The translations under genes and the position numbers were made by a program. Under the pieces are notes generated by a model. It had not been told where the DNA came from. It saw nothing but the letters and a program-made list of their open reading frames with translations, and searched no databases. Positions 1 through 10,100 of a DNA stretch of 41,232 bases are shown in pieces. Source of the DNA: Bacteroidota bacterium (GTDB lineage Bacteria > Bacteroidota > Ignavibacteria > Kapaibacteriales > UBA961); the NCBI GenBank assembly GCA_020852855.1, contig JADZAA010000082.1, positions 1 through 41,232 of the forward strand, in the 5' to 3' direction. Positions within the stretch are counted from its first letter, which is position 1, and each line of letters begins with the position of its first letter.

Positions 1-49
1 CAGAGCGCCACTTACGGTCTGTCGTCAAGTCTGATACGCCGATTTTCAT
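1..49 (-). CDS. Possible N-terminus of a transposase (partial, runs off left edge)
   Basis: Reverse-strand ATG at 49 gives MKIGVSDLTTDRKWRS..., which resembles the 'SDRKWRSATG' start of IS5-like/DDE transposases. Only 16 codons are visible. Confidence 0.3.
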   Translation of the reverse strand, partial: MKIGVSDLTTDRKWRS

Positions 50-120
50 TGTATTGATTATATTGTGATTGACATTTAATTCTCTGCTAAAATAAATAAT
101 TTTAAGACGCTACAACAACT

Positions 121-865
121 CTATTTTATCGGTGTGCCCAGATTTTCAAGGTAAAACGGTATAATCGGCGTAACGAAAACAATAGATATTTGAGTGAAAA
201 TAATCAGCATTAAAATATTGCGCAATTTGGAGTTCGTTGCGGCAAAGCGGAAATTTTTTACAACGGAGGATGACTGCGATTTTTCGCTTACTTCGGGCGG
301 TTCCACAATGTATTTTATGATAATTCCCGCACTTACAAGGCATAAGCTGCCCACGACAAAAAACACATTATTCATGCCTATTAAATCGGAAAGTGCGCCG
401 CCGAACATTGCGCCTACTATGCCGCCGGCAGCTACCGTACTTTGCAGAACTCCTATGGCATATCCGGAACGACCCGGAGGTGTTGTGGCCGAGACAAAAG
501 CGAGAGAGGCGGCTATGAATCCGCTGATTGCGCCCTGTAAAAGACGCAGAATGAAAAGTTGCCATACATTGACGGCAAACCCCATAATAGTCATTGAAAT
601 TGCAAGCCCTATAATTGCCGCGCGAAACCATTAATTTGCGTCCGTAGCGGTCGCCTAGCGCACCCCAAATCGGAGAAGCGATAACCGAAAAAACAAATGG
701 TGCCGAGTTAATTATTCCGCTCCAACGCTGTGCAGATTCGAGGTCTGAAACGCCGAGTGCGCGAACGTATAGCGGCAAAAACGGCAGGCAGGCACTCATT
801 CCTATCATAGCTATGAATTGGGCTGCCCAAAGTATTCGAAGGTTGCGTTGCCAAAGAGGCATCAT
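121..865 (-). pseudogene. MFS transporter, frameshifted and 3'-truncated
   Basis: ORF 368..865 (LPFLPLYVRALGV...PIWGALGDRYGRKLMV) continues in another frame in ORF 121..594 (MTIMGFAVNVWQLFILRLLQGAISG...). Together they give only about 250 aa, against about 400 aa for a complete MFS protein. Confidence 0.8.
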
Positions 866-1058
866 CAGAAGGCGGTTTTATCCGTAAATTTGTGGAGTGT
901 TTAACGCAAAATTACGAATTGTACGGCTGCGGACTGAAATATGACGATTAAGAAAAGCAATTTCTTAGATTTACAGTTCATGTGCCACTTGCGTTGAATG
1001 AAAGCATTTATTCCGATAATCATTGCTTGGGTATACCTGAAATTCATGCGTTTTCTTG

Positions 1059-4000
1059 ATGAAAAAGCCGCGTTTTAATTGGCTCGCAATATTGCATTTT
1101 GCAATGCTCTTTCTTGTGTGTTTGCTTTGCTTGATGCAAGCGACTGCGGGCGAGCGTATTGTCCTTGAGTCAATAAATGCCGGTAAATCGCAATTTGTTT
1201 CCGCAAAGGTATATGTGGCAGACGAGTCCTGGAATATTTACCGTCCGCAATCGCCTTCCGAATTTATTGTGCGGGAGGGAGGCGTATCTATTCCTTTGCA
1301 ATCGTTTTCCTGCCCAACGTCTGCGCCCGTTTTGCCGTGTCCAATTTTGATAATGGCCGATGCTTCGGCGTTATCGGGTGCAAATTCTGCTGTTTGTCGC
1401 AGATTGATTTCCACGCTTGCCGCCGCGCTTCCTTCCGACAGCGCGACACTCGCCGCCGCTGTATTCGGCGAACGCCCGTATTTACTGCAAGATTTCACTA
1501 CAAATAAATCGGCAGTGGCAGCTGCATTCTTTAGTTTCCCGGCCGGCGACGGCAGTAATTTCTCCAATGCCTTGCTTATGCAACCGGCCGGTGCATTGCC
1601 TCTTGTGCGCCGCCATAACGGATCAAAAGCGATAGTGCTTATCACCGACAGCTACGGCGCAATCAATGCCGACTCGGTTATCCGCCTTGCAAACAGTCTG
1701 AATGCTCGTATAATTTGCGTGTCTTTGCAGGCGCAACTTACAGCTGAATTGCGTAGAATTGCAGATGAAACAAGCGGCTTCGTTTTAGAAGATATTAATA
1801 CCGAATCGCGTGCCGAAGAAGCAACACATAGAATATATTGGCAACTCGGCGGCGTTTTACCTTGTGAAATAACTTGGAAATCAATTGAGCCATGCTCCCC
1901 AGGCACGCGCAGCTTCTTAATTGAACACATTCGGACGGGCGCACAATCATTAGCCGGTCCTTTCGGTGCGGCACAGTCGCTTCCGGCACTCGAAGTTTTG
2001 CCGAAATTTATTGATTTCGGTTGCGTCAATCATCAAGACTCTATAGTCGTTACGTTAAAAGCGTCGGGCGGTGCAATTGTATTGCAGTCGGCAATTTCGG
2101 ATAACTCTGATTTTATTGCGGATGTTCCGGCTGAAACAACTATTCAGGACGGCGGCGAATTTAAATTAACCGTTAAATATTCTCCTTCGGATTCACTTTT
2201 CACTTCGGCGCAAATCAATATTCTATCCGACGTTTGCCCTGTTTACTTAACGGCTTCGGCAGGTTGCAACGGACAACGCCTGCGCCCGAAAACGGTAACG
2301 ATTGTTGCGCCCAACGGCGGTGAAGAACTTGTGGCAGGCGATACGGCACATATTGTATGGCGCGGAACGCCCGCCGGCGGAATTACCCGCGCAGAATATA
2401 GTCTTGACGGTGGGATTTCTTGGAAATTTATCGCCGAAGGTAACGGTATGACCTCGTTCGACTGGATAGTGCCCTCGGAAAGCTCGCAGCGATGTTTGCT
2501 TCGGGTTGTATATTTTCGTTCATTAAATCAACAAATTACGCTGAAAGGCCATAACGGTACCGTTAATTCGGCGCGTTTTTCAAACGATGGCGCACTTTTG
2601 GTTACTGCTTCCGCCGATAAAAATATCCGTGTTTTTGATGTAAAAACAGGTGCGAATATTCACGGTTTTCCATTTATTGGCGAAAACAGCGGCGTTAAAT
2701 GTGCCGAGTTTAGCCCCGACGGTAACGATATTGCCGCAGTAGCCGCCGGAAATTTGTCCGTTTACGTTCTGAATGCCGTAACAGGCAAAGAGCATTTTAA
2801 ATTGGACGGGCACAGCGACGGCATAAATACTTGCGAATATAGCCATGACGGAAAATACCTTCTGACAGGCGGGCGCGACCTGACGACGCGATTATGGAAA
2901 ATTGCCGAAAACATAGGTATAGCTTCACTTGTAGGACATTCCGGCGAAGTTACGGGAGCGCGTTTCCGCGAAACAGTTACGAAAATAGGGGCGGACACTT
3001 TACAGTTCTTTACGTTTGCCGCCGGCGATAAAACTATAGCGGATTATATTGCCGCATATCCGCCGGGGAACGTGGAACGCCAATCGTATTCTTTGCCCGT
3101 TGCTGTTCGCGCTGCCTGCTATTCGCCTGTTGCCAAACAATACGCCGTGGCTCTTGCCGGCGGAATAATACGAATCACATCGGATTTGAACAGGTCGGGG
3201 GAGGAGTTGTCCGTACAGACAATAATCAACGACCTCGATTTCAGTCCGGACGGACAATTGATTGCCGTTGCCTGTGAAGACAATTCGGCACGTATTTTTA
3301 ACGTTAAGTCCGGCAAAGAAGTTACTGTTTTCAAAGGACATACAAGCGCAGTTTTATCTGTCAGATTCAGCCGTGACGGTACGCGAATTGCAACCGCCGC
3401 CGCCGATAGCTCGGCTCGTATTTGGGATGTAAACATAATGCCGATACAGGCCGATACGTCCAATAATTTTTGGCGTATGGGGATAAAAAGGCTATGGGCC
3501 AAACCTTGTGATTTTGGCGCGGTTGCAGTCGGCTCTGTGAGCGATTCGTCATTTACCGCTGCCGTTTGCAACGGAGGATCCCTTCTTGCTACCATAGACT
3601 CAGTTGTTATTTCTTCCGGTACTTCGCAGTTCGAGGTATCCGGCGGTTTCCCGAGAACTCTTGTGCCCGACTCATGCGCTTCGATTCGCTTGCGCTTTAT
3701 GCCAACCGAAGAGAAAACTTATTCGGCGGTTTGCAGTGTCTATAGCGGTGGCCGCATAGCGCGTGAATTTGCCGTTTCCGGCGTTGGAACTCGTGTTGCT
3801 CTTCAAACAGTTTCGATTATAGATTTCGGTTTTACGGAAACCGGCACTTTCAAAGATTCGGCTGTTCGCATTCTTATTCGCAATAATTCCGCAGTTGCAC
3901 TTAGTATCGATTCTGTAAAACTTGCCTCGACCTCGGCCGGCTTCGGCGTTCTCGATGCCGGAAATACTACGCTTGCACCGGGAGAAATACGCTCAATGGA

Positions 4001-4826
4001 GCTCAGGTTTGAGCCTCTTCAAAACGGCCGCCGTTCCGACCGCCTGCAAATTCATTACTCGGAATCCGGCCGTCCGAACATAACGGGAGAAACTGTGGCG
4101 GCCGACCTTTTCGGCGAGGGAATTTGTACGCCCACAAGCGGCTTTGCCCGAATTGTACCTGCCGATAATCGTATGGAAACCGAATCCGGCAGACAAATTC
4201 GAGTGAAAATCGGAGTTGTGCCGCCGGACGACATTCCTGTTGAAAAATTGCCTGCAAGTTTTTCTGCTACCGTACAATGCAATGCTTCGTTATTATTGCC
4301 AATCACCGATTCTCTTCGCGGAACGGTTTCAGGTGGTGTACGAACGTTTAAAATTCGCGGTATACGCTTGCCAGGTCAGGATGTTCTGATTTCGCTCGAT
4401 TTTTACACGGCGTTCGGCGACGCAGACTCTACGGCGGTGGAAATTACGGATTTTAATTGGCCCGGCTGTATTCCTTTCGCACTTCCACGGCCTGTATACG
4501 TGGTATTTTCGGACATTTGCCGTGCGGGTGAAAAACCGCGAAGATTTGTAAACGGCGATAAAAAACTTTATCTGGCTATAGATCCAAATCCGATAATCGA
4601 AAAAGGCAACGGCAATATTAAATTCGGATTGCGCGAAACCGGATTGGCACGTTTGCGCCTGACGGATTTATCGGGCAGAACATTACGTACGTTTGCGGAC
4701 GGCATATACGAAGCGGGCGAATATAGCGCAACGGCCGATTACGATTCTATGGCAGCCGGACTTTATATGCTCGTTCTTGAAACTCCCACAAAAGTAATTT
4801 CCACTCTATTGCCGATTACCCGATAA
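1059..4826 (+). CDS. Secreted surface protein: VWA-like domain, choice-of-anchor-D/Ig-like domains, WD40 beta-propeller, T9SS type A sorting domain
   Basis: Signal peptide MKKPRFNWLAILHFAMLFLVCLLCLMQATAG. VWA-like PILIMADASALSG...KAIVLITDSYG. Seven WD40-like blades (GHNGTVNSARFSNDGALLVTASADKNIRVFD etc.). C-terminus LRLTDLSGRTLRTFADGIYEAGEYSATADYDSMAAGLYMLVLE. The track starts at a TTG (1056); ATG at 1059 is preferred. Confidence 0.85.
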   Translation: MKKPRFNWLAILHFAMLFLVCLLCLMQATAGERIVLESINAGKSQFVSAKVYVADESWNIYRPQSPSEFIVREGGVSIPLQSFSCPTSAPVLPCPILIMADASALSGANSAVCRRLISTLAAALPSDSATLAAAVFGERPYLLQDFTTNKSAVAAAFFSFPAGDGSNFSNALLMQPAGALPLVRRHNGSKAIVLITDSYGAINADSVIRLANSLNARIICVSLQAQLTAELRRIADETSGFVLEDINTESRAEEATHRIYWQLGGVLPCEITWKSIEPCSPGTRSFLIEHIRTGAQSLAGPFGAAQSLPALEVLPKFIDFGCVNHQDSIVVTLKASGGAIVLQSAISDNSDFIADVPAETTIQDGGEFKLTVKYSPSDSLFTSAQINILSDVCPVYLTASAGCNGQRLRPKTVTIVAPNGGEELVAGDTAHIVWRGTPAGGITRAEYSLDGGISWKFIAEGNGMTSFDWIVPSESSQRCLLRVVYFRSLNQQITLKGHNGTVNSARFSNDGALLVTASADKNIRVFDVKTGANIHGFPFIGENSGVKCAEFSPDGNDIAAVAAGNLSVYVLNAVTGKEHFKLDGHSDGINTCEYSHDGKYLLTGGRDLTTRLWKIAENIGIASLVGHSGEVTGARFRETVTKIGADTLQFFTFAAGDKTIADYIAAYPPGNVERQSYSLPVAVRAACYSPVAKQYAVALAGGIIRITSDLNRSGEELSVQTIINDLDFSPDGQLIAVACEDNSARIFNVKSGKEVTVFKGHTSAVLSVRFSRDGTRIATAAADSSARIWDVNIMPIQADTSNNFWRMGIKRLWAKPCDFGAVAVGSVSDSSFTAAVCNGGSLLATIDSVVISSGTSQFEVSGGFPRTLVPDSCASIRLRFMPTEEKTYSAVCSVYSGGRIAREFAVSGVGTRVALQTVSIIDFGFTETGTFKDSAVRILIRNNSAVALSIDSVKLASTSAGFGVLDAGNTTLAPGEIRSMELRFEPLQNGRRSDRLQIHYSESGRPNITGETVAADLFGEGICTPTSGFARIVPADNRMETESGRQIRVKIGVVPPDDIPVEKLPASFSATVQCNASLLLPITDSLRGTVSGGVRTFKIRGIRLPGQDVLISLDFYTAFGDADSTAVEITDFNWPGCIPFALPRPVYVVFSDICRAGEKPRRFVNGDKKLYLAIDPNPIIEKGNGNIKFGLRETGLARLRLTDLSGRTLRTFADGIYEAGEYSATADYDSMAAGLYMLVLETPTKVISTLLPITR

Positions 4827-5611
4827 TGACCATATTCAGCTTCCGGGCATTGGCATTGCTCGCAACTATATGTATCGCAACAAATTGCGATGCCCAAACC
4901 GAATCCTCCGAATTGTCTTCGCAATTTCGTTTCGGTGCCGGACTTTTCGGCAGTCTGTATTTTCATTCGGCCGGATTCTCAGGCTTGCCCGGCGTTTCCA
5001 CTTGTTGTCCGTATTACGAAAATGGCTCCGGCTTGGGGCTTGGTGCTGCCGCATTTTTCCAAAAGCCGCTTGCACCCGCATTTTCGCTTTCGCTTTGGGG
5101 CGGCGCGTCCGATATAGTAGCCGGATTCACTTCGATTGAAGAAAAAACCGTTATAGTTGATAATACTGTGCAATCGGCGACTATTCAGCATATTCTCGAA
5201 ACAAATATTGCCGCTTTGTATTTCGAAATGCAACTCTCGGCGCAATTTTCAACACTTTTTTCGGGCTTTATCGGTATGAGGGGCGATTTCTTTGCAACTT
5301 CGTCTTTTAGACAGCGCGAAGAGCTCGTAATTCCCGAAACCGGTTCGTTCGAAACAGGAACGCGTGTTCGCAATGAAAGGTCTGGCGCGTTGCCGGGAAT
5401 AAATCGCGGCTTGATATCGCCGATACTCGGTATTCGCTTCGATGTTCCGCTTAATGCAGAGCGCACAATGTTTTTGCTTCCTGAACTGTCTTTCGGACTG
5501 AGCGTTACCGATGCAACGGGATTTGCGCCGTGGGGCGTTCGGCAAATTCGCGCGGGTGCAACTTTCGGCTGGCAGTTTCAAAAAGATTTGGAATTTATTC
5601 GCGAAAAATAA
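4826..5611 (+). CDS. Predicted outer-membrane beta-barrel-like protein
   Basis: Signal peptide, alternating aromatic/Gly-rich strands, charged C-terminus. 1-nt stop/start overlap (TAATG) with the upstream gene. Confidence 0.6.
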   Translation: MTIFSFRALALLATICIATNCDAQTESSELSSQFRFGAGLFGSLYFHSAGFSGLPGVSTCCPYYENGSGLGLGAAAFFQKPLAPAFSLSLWGGASDIVAGFTSIEEKTVIVDNTVQSATIQHILETNIAALYFEMQLSAQFSTLFSGFIGMRGDFFATSSFRQREELVIPETGSFETGTRVRNERSGALPGINRGLISPILGIRFDVPLNAERTMFLLPELSFGLSVTDATGFAPWGVRQIRAGATFGWQFQKDLEFIREK

Positions 5612-5750
5612 TGCCGTTAGATATCCCCGATCTGTATAGTAAATAAATAATTCGGAAAATATATTTTACAACCTTAACTCATTTATCATAATAACTTACG
5701 TAATAAAGGCAAATTCTCTTGCTTTTTACGGTGAAAATTAACGAAAAGAA

Positions 5751-7325
5751 ATGACAGAACTTCAAAAAGAAATAGAGCGTCGGCGAACGGTAGCCATTAT
5801 TTCGCATCCCGATGCCGGAAAAACCACATTAACCGAAAAATTGCTTTTATACTCCGGTGCTATACGTGCCGCCGGTACGGTAACGGGCGGAAAACGCTCT
5901 TCGACTACTTCGGATTGGATGGGCATAGAGCAAGAGCGCGGGATTTCGGTGTCGTCAAGTGCGATGCGTGTGGAGTACGACGGCTCGCTGCTGAACATAC
6001 TCGACACGCCCGGACACCAGGATTTCAGCGAAGATACCTATAGAACTCTTATGGCGGTAGATTGTGCAATAATGTTGCTCGATGCCGGCAAAGGTGTTGA
6101 GGAACAAACGGTTAAGCTCTTTAAAGTGTGCCGCGACCGAGGCATTCCGATTATTACTTTTATCAATAAAATGGACAGGCCGGCACTTTCACCCTTTGAA
6201 CTGCTCGATAATGTGGAAAATGTGCTGAATATAACGGCCGTACCGATGACTTGGCCGGTTGGTGACGGAACGGAGTTTCGCGGCGTTTATGATAGAACTG
6301 AACGCCGGTTTTTCTTTTTCGAGAAAACCGTTGGCGGAATGTATCGCGCACCGGTTACAATGTCCGACTTGCGGAATAATACTGTTTCGGCACAATTAGG
6401 CACGGCCACTCATGCAAAACTAATCGAAGATGTTGAACTTATTGAGGGTGCATTGCCGGAATTTACGATGGAAGAATTTTTAAGCGAAAAAATAACTCCG
6501 GTTTTCTTTGGCAGCGCCATAAATAATTTCGGCGTTGAAAATTTTCTGCAACAGCTTATCACTCTTGCACCGCCGCCGCAGCCCGTTATGTCAGATGCCG
6601 GCGAAATTGCTCCCGACTTCGAGATGTTTTCGGGATTCGTATATAAAATGCAGGCGAATATGAATAAATCTCATCGCGACAGAATAGCGTTTTTGCGAAT
6701 AGTCAGCGGTAAATTCACACGGGGAATGACGGTAATGCACGCACGTTCCAAACGCGAAACAAAACTTAACTATCCGTTCCAAATATTCGGACAAGATAGG
6801 GCGATTATAGACGAGGCATATCCGGGTGATGTTATCGGACTTATCAATCCGGGATTGTTTTCGGTTGGCGACGTTCTATCAAGCGGCACGGCGTACTCGA
6901 TTCCGCAATTTCCGCGATTTGCTCCCGAAATTTTTGCAAAAGTTATGCCCTACGGCGGCTCCATCGGCAAAAGTTTCAGAAAGGGGATAGAACAGCTTGG
7001 CGAGGAAGGAGTTATACAGATTTTTACGGACGCACAACGCTCGCCGTACCCGCTGATTGCTGCGGTGGGAGAGCTGCAACTGCAAGTATTTCAATGGCGT
7101 ATGGAATCGGAATATAATGAAAAAACAACGCTTGAACGATTGCCTTATACGCGGCTTCGCTGGTTGGGCAACGGCGAACGTCCGCAATCATCGTTCGGTG
7201 CATTTGCTTTCGACGAGCTGGAACGTCCGGTGATAATGTTCAAAAATGATTGGGAACTGAATTATACCGCCGAACGCTCAAAGTCAAGTATTTTTCTGGA
7301 AAGTCCGCCCAAAAATGTGGTATAG
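5751..7325 (+). CDS. prfC: Peptide chain release factor 3
   Basis: Translational GTPase motifs: AIISHPDAGKTTLTEKLLLYSGAI, SDWMGIEQERGISVSSS, DTPGHQDFSEDTYRTL, NKMDR. Length 524 aa. Confidence 0.95.
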   Translation: MTELQKEIERRRTVAIISHPDAGKTTLTEKLLLYSGAIRAAGTVTGGKRSSTTSDWMGIEQERGISVSSSAMRVEYDGSLLNILDTPGHQDFSEDTYRTLMAVDCAIMLLDAGKGVEEQTVKLFKVCRDRGIPIITFINKMDRPALSPFELLDNVENVLNITAVPMTWPVGDGTEFRGVYDRTERRFFFFEKTVGGMYRAPVTMSDLRNNTVSAQLGTATHAKLIEDVELIEGALPEFTMEEFLSEKITPVFFGSAINNFGVENFLQQLITLAPPPQPVMSDAGEIAPDFEMFSGFVYKMQANMNKSHRDRIAFLRIVSGKFTRGMTVMHARSKRETKLNYPFQIFGQDRAIIDEAYPGDVIGLINPGLFSVGDVLSSGTAYSIPQFPRFAPEIFAKVMPYGGSIGKSFRKGIEQLGEEGVIQIFTDAQRSPYPLIAAVGELQLQVFQWRMESEYNEKTTLERLPYTRLRWLGNGERPQSSFGAFAFDELERPVIMFKNDWELNYTAERSKSSIFLESPPKNVV

Positions 7326-7366
7326 CGGTAGATTCCGGCATATTTAAGACTGTTGTTTTTGCCGAA

Positions 7367-8845
7367 TTAAACCGTTCTTGCCGCCAAATCACATTCAATC
7401 TCTTTTTTCAAGCAGCGGCTAATCATTGCTGCGGCTGCATCTATTGTTTCTTTTTTTGTTCTGAACGATAAAATCGCTATTCGTATCACATATTCTCCGT
7501 TAATTACCGAAGAGCTTAGAAATACGTCGCCGTCTTCGTGAATTGCCTCCATAAGGCGTTTATTTCTTTCGTCAGGTTGTGATTTGAACGGATAGCGGAA
7601 ATAACTGATTGATAAATCGGGCTCGGGGCCTAATTGAAAGCCGAGCCTGCGCAATTTGTTCCTAAAATAACGTACAAGCAGCAGTTTTTCTTCAAGACAA
7701 GCGACAAATGGCTCTAATCCGTGAATTTTTAACGGCAACCAAACGCGCATACCTCTGAAATGTTTGGTCAATTCGGGTGATAAATTGGAAGAACTGCGAA
7801 CCAATTCTTCATTAGCCGCGTCCTGCATATAATTTGCGTTGTAATGATGCGAGTACAAAACCGCTGATTTATCTTTTATCAGCACACCACGAACGCCGTA
7901 TGGTATGAACATACCCTTGTGCGGGTCTGTTACTACGGAATCTGCACGCTCAATCCCATTAAAAAGTTCGCGCTTAGATGTTAAAATAAAAAAACCGCCG
8001 TAAGCTGCATCAATATGCAACCAAATTTTATGCTTTTCGGCAATATCGGCAATAGCATCGAGAGGGTCAACCGCGCCCGTATCCGTCGCGCCGGCAGTGG
8101 CAACTATAAGAAAAGGTGTCAGGCCGTTTGCAATGTCGCTTTCAGTTTGCAAGGCAAGAGCCGCCACATTCATTCGACGTTGCTTGTCGAGAGGAACAGT
8201 ACGAATGATTACATCTTCCAAGCCTATTATCCTCAATGCCTTATGCGTGGAGTGATGTGTTTGCTCACTTAAATAAACTACACTTTTCCGTATTTTCTCA
8301 TTTTTAACGCGATGTTTATCGCGTGCGGCGGTAAAAGCGATTAACGTGGAAATTGAGCCGCCCGAAGCAAGAATGCCCACAGATTCTTCGGGAAATGAAA
8401 AAATAGTTTTCAACCAGTTTGCGACCTCATTTTCGATGGTGGCGGCACCGGGCGAGGCAAAATATTCGCCGGCGAAAGGATTGGTTACGGCGGCTATGAA
8501 ATCCGCGATTGCCGAAATGAATATTCCGCCACCTGGAATATATCCTAAGTGTTTGCCGGACGCGGCGTTAATACCATTTTCGGCTACTTCTTTGCGATAT
8601 AATTCCAGGGTGTCGCGAAGCGACGATTTATCGCCGTTCAGATTTAGATTTTCAGCTTTCTTTTTATTGAAGGCTTTTGCGGAATTTAAGCCGCCTATAA
8701 ATTTGTCGGCAAAATCGGCCGTTGCTTTTATCGTTTCCAATCTTTCGGAATCGGAGATTTCAAGTTGTCGGCTGATTCTGTCAAGTCGGTCAAGTTCGTC
8801 AAGCAATTCACTGTCGTTTTGATACATATCTGTTTTCTGCGGCAT
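7367..8845 (-). CDS. Pyridoxal-dependent (group II) amino-acid decarboxylase
   Basis: HIDAAYGG and DPHKGM (PLP lysine) motifs, ASGGSISTLIAF, 492 aa. Confidence 0.85.
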   Translation of the reverse strand: MPQKTDMYQNDSELLDELDRLDRISRQLEISDSERLETIKATADFADKFIGGLNSAKAFNKKKAENLNLNGDKSSLRDTLELYRKEVAENGINAASGKHLGYIPGGGIFISAIADFIAAVTNPFAGEYFASPGAATIENEVANWLKTIFSFPEESVGILASGGSISTLIAFTAARDKHRVKNEKIRKSVVYLSEQTHHSTHKALRIIGLEDVIIRTVPLDKQRRMNVAALALQTESDIANGLTPFLIVATAGATDTGAVDPLDAIADIAEKHKIWLHIDAAYGGFFILTSKRELFNGIERADSVVTDPHKGMFIPYGVRGVLIKDKSAVLYSHHYNANYMQDAANEELVRSSSNLSPELTKHFRGMRVWLPLKIHGLEPFVACLEEKLLLVRYFRNKLRRLGFQLGPEPDLSISYFRYPFKSQPDERNKRLMEAIHEDGDVFLSSSVINGEYVIRIAILSFRTKKETIDAAAAMISRCLKKEIECDLAARTV

Positions 8846-8864
8846 TGTGCGTTAATCAGGTAAA

Positions 8865-8887
8865 CGCCGCCGTTTGATGCGGCGGCG
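8865..8887. other. GC-rich hairpin between two minus-strand genes
   Basis: CGCCGCCG-TTTGATG-CGGCGGCG: perfect 8-bp stem with 7-nt loop. No strong poly-T tract on either side. Confidence 0.5.
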
Positions 8888-8943
8888 AATATTTCACAAA
8901 TAAAAATTTGCAGTTTCAGTCGGCAGCAATAGATTGCGGGAAA

Positions 8944-9558
8944 CTACAGAAATTCCGGGCGATTAAAGAATAACGCCTGACAATTCGGCGATTCCCGCAT
9001 TGCTTTAATTACGGACAGTAAAGGCGAGGTAAAAACGTTCGGATAATCTATCTCGCCCAATTCTTCGCGAATAGGATAGGCCAGACGCTCTGTGTCGGTG
9101 GAGAACTGCGAGTCAATACCCGGCTTGTTCCCGCGCGGATCCAAGCGAAACCAGCCTGTTTCTTCTAAATAGACAGCGTTAAGTCCGTGCAGAGCATAGC
9201 CCGATTCGACGGTTCCTTTGCGCAATACACGTTGATAGCAAAATCCTGCCGGAATTCCCATCCCGCGCAACAATGCGGCCAAGGCATGTGATTTTGCAAA
9301 GCAAATACCGTCTTTTTTGTCTAAGGCTTCTACCGCGCCGATAGTTATATGAGGGCTTTGAGTGTCGAAAGAATGTGCAATTTCGTCGCGAGCAATTTCA
9401 AAGGCAATTTTTGCGCGTTCGCGCGGCGATTCTGTTTTAGCCTTGACAGATTGAATCAGCCGTTGAACGGAAGGTGCGTTGAATTGTATTATATCCGGAA
9501 TTTCTTTCAGATAATCGTCCGAATTTTCGGATTCGAGCTTTAAGTTCATGGGTGCCAA
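8944..9558 (-). CDS. Transglutaminase-like domain protein
   Basis: Cys/His/Asp pattern in DGICFAKSHALAALLRGMGIPAGFCYQRV...YALHGLNAVYLEETGWFRLDPRG. Confidence 0.8.
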   Translation of the reverse strand: MAPMNLKLESENSDDYLKEIPDIIQFNAPSVQRLIQSVKAKTESPRERAKIAFEIARDEIAHSFDTQSPHITIGAVEALDKKDGICFAKSHALAALLRGMGIPAGFCYQRVLRKGTVESGYALHGLNAVYLEETGWFRLDPRGNKPGIDSQFSTDTERLAYPIREELGEIDYPNVFTSPLLSVIKAMRESPNCQALFFNRPEFL

Positions 9559-9586
9559 AAGCTTGCTTGATTGAACAAAACCCGTC

Positions 9587-10024
9587 TTAATCTAACGGCG
9601 AGCGTGATGTTATGGCTATTCTGTTCCATCCGTTGATGGTTACTATAGTCATAATTACCGCGGCCAATTCCTCGTCGGTCAAAAGCCGTGCCGCTTCATT
9701 ATAAATTTCGTCGGGAACATGACCGTTTGTGATTAGCGTTACCGCTTCGGTTAATGCCAAAACTGCCCGCTCTTTTTCGGTGTATAATTCTGTTTCTCGC
9801 CAAGCATCCAGCAAAAAAAGTCTTTGCGTTGTTTCGCCTATTTTCATTGCATCGCGCACGTGCATATTGATACAATAAGCGCATCCGTTTATTTGCGAAG
9901 CACGTGTTTTAATAAGCTCGTAAATTTTTTTGTCGATTCCGCTTTGAGCGATATATTTTTCCAGACCGACCATAGCCTCCATAGCTTTCGGCGCTGTCTT
10001 CGAGAGGTTTATTCTGTTTTCCAT
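9587..10024 (-). CDS. AhpD-like / carboxymuconolactone decarboxylase family protein
   Basis: CxxC-containing ASQINGCAYCINMHVRDAMKIGE, 145 aa. Confidence 0.88.
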   Translation of the reverse strand: MENRINLSKTAPKAMEAMVGLEKYIAQSGIDKKIYELIKTRASQINGCAYCINMHVRDAMKIGETTQRLFLLDAWRETELYTEKERAVLALTEAVTLITNGHVPDEIYNEAARLLTDEELAAVIMTIVTINGWNRIAITSRSPLD

Positions 10025-10100
10025 AGTTTTGCAGTATATCGAGTTAAAAAAAATGGGAAGCGATTCTACCGCTTGTTATTCTTTCCGAATTTCAATGGTT

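Noticed and set aside
194-634. Plus-strand ORF of 146 aa
   Set aside because: Antisense to the MFS coding sequence; no family-like sequence.
8346-8822. Plus-strand ORF of 158 aa
   Set aside because: Antisense shadow of the PLP decarboxylase; Ser-rich and not protein-like.
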